Shown here: piece after piece, positions 63,524 through 64,000 of the stretch
Layout of the letters: the number at the start of each line of letters is the position of its first letter
Numbering within the stretch: the first letter of the stretch is position 1
NCBI GenBank assembly: GCA_048268005.1
Contig: JBLWWJ010000004.1
Span: 310,001-374,000 of the forward strand
Reading direction: 5' to 3'
DNA: 64,000 bases
Origin: Ancylomarina sp048268005
Lineage (GTDB): Bacteria; Bacteroidota; Bacteroidia; Bacteroidales; Marinifilaceae
Made by a program: the position numbers and the translations under genes
The notes under the pieces: model-generated
What the model was told of the DNA's origin: nothing
Database searches by the model: none
What the model saw: only the letters and a program-made list of their open reading frames with translations

Positions 63524-64000
63524 TTAGTTGTATACTTCTCCACCGGCCTCCATGAACTCTTTTTGTTTTTGTTCTTTTTTTGCGGCCATATCACGAACAT
63601 CACGGCTGGCTTTCATTGAGCAGAAATGTTCACCACACATGGAGCAAAAGTGCGATTGCTTAGAGCCCTCATCAGGTAATGTTTCATCGTGGAATTGCAT
63701 AGCGGTGTCAGGATCCAATGAAATACAGAATTGATCTTTCCAGCGGAACTCGAAACGTGCCTTACTCATGGCATTGTCACGAACCTGTGCTCCCACGATT
63801 CCTTTAGCTAAATCGGATGCATGAGCAGCCAGTTTGTAGGTAATCACACCAACCTTTACGTCATCTTTATTTGGTAAGCCTAAGTGCTCTTTAGGTGTTA
63901 CGTAACAAAGCATAGCCGTTCCAAACCATCCAATCATAGCACCACCAATTGCAGATGTAATATGATCGTAACCAGGAGCAATATCGGTTGTGATAGGGCC
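63524..64000 (-). CDS. thiC: phosphomethylpyrimidine synthase ThiC, C-terminal part
   Basis: The frame is open to the right edge, so only the last 159 residues are in the window. It begins GPITTDIAPGYDHITSAIGG and includes FGTAMLCYVTPKEHLGLPNK. The C-terminal [4Fe-4S] cluster motif CSMCGEHFC (CxxCxxxxC) is intact. ThiC is a radical-SAM enzyme converting aminoimidazole ribotide to the pyrimidine moiety of thiamine. The start, and any TPP riboswitch before it, lie outside the window. The strand is convergent with the adhesin. Confidence 0.95.
   Translation of the reverse strand, partial: GPITTDIAPGYDHITSAIGGAMIGWFGTAMLCYVTPKEHLGLPNKDDVKVGVITYKLAAHASDLAKGIVGAQVRDNAMSKARFEFRWKDQFCISLDPDTAMQFHDETLPDEGSKQSHFCSMCGEHFCSMKASRDVRDMAAKKEQKQKEFMEAGGEVYN

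Overview
This window looks like chromosome from a marine-type Bacteroidota, probably a Marinilabiliales/Marinifilaceae-like member of the Bacteroidales. The evidence is the low GC content, two sites fitting or nearly fitting the Bacteroidota promoter (TTTG, 19-21 nt, TAnnTTTG), a type IX secretion (T9SS) sorting domain on a giant surface protein, a V/A-type ATPase operon with a DUF2764 subunit, NhaD, and families typical of the phylum (DUF3127, DUF6249, M64 peptidase). The species assignment is inference. No tRNA, rRNA, CRISPR array or intact insertion sequence was seen.

Layout. 1-6.6 kb: an MscS-type channel (cut by the window edge), an M64 peptidase, an ECF sigma factor with a small membrane partner, DUF3127, and three peptidyl-prolyl isomerases. 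6.8-16.4 kb: mnmD, a MATE pump, dinB, a split 5'-nucleotidase, a CDF metal exporter, an EamA transporter, a LexA-like XRE regulator and a divergent aldehyde dehydrogenase. 16.4-22.2 kb: two paralogous membrane proteins, glyA, a TSUP transporter and an exbB-exbD-tonB operon. 22.3-31.4 kb: nhaD and a seven-gene V-type ATPase operon (A-B-E-DUF2764-D-I-K). Both carry the same diverged stretch of about 150 nt in their upstream regions. 31.9-38.6 kb: tamB, tsaD, a small membrane protein and a CYTH protein. 38.7-49.2 kb: a signalling block with CheB, CheR and two hybrid histidine kinases in one operon, a TPR/metallopeptidase, and a Cache-PAS histidine kinase. 49.4-51.7 kb: a secreted protein behind a strong promoter match, a diverged FKBP lipoprotein and DUF2007. 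51.7-52.8 kb: a long gene-free stretch containing a GC-richer, hairpin-rich island. 52.8-63.4 kb: a 3551-residue modular T9SS adhesin. 63.5-64 kb: the C-terminal end of thiC.

How it fits together. The V-ATPase and NhaD form an ion-transport unit. The K subunit retains Gln/Gln/Glu/Ser residues matching known Na+ ligands, and the shared upstream block suggests co-regulation around Na+ homeostasis. The CheB/CheR/hybrid-kinase block has no flagellar or receptor genes beside it and is probably a non-motility phosphorelay. The adhesin is a mosaic: a predicted seven-unit propeller-like N-terminus, a GC-rich middle (LTD, Fn3-like, Calx-beta and related repeats), ten cadherin-like domains partly amplified as an exact 621-bp period, and a T9SS tail.
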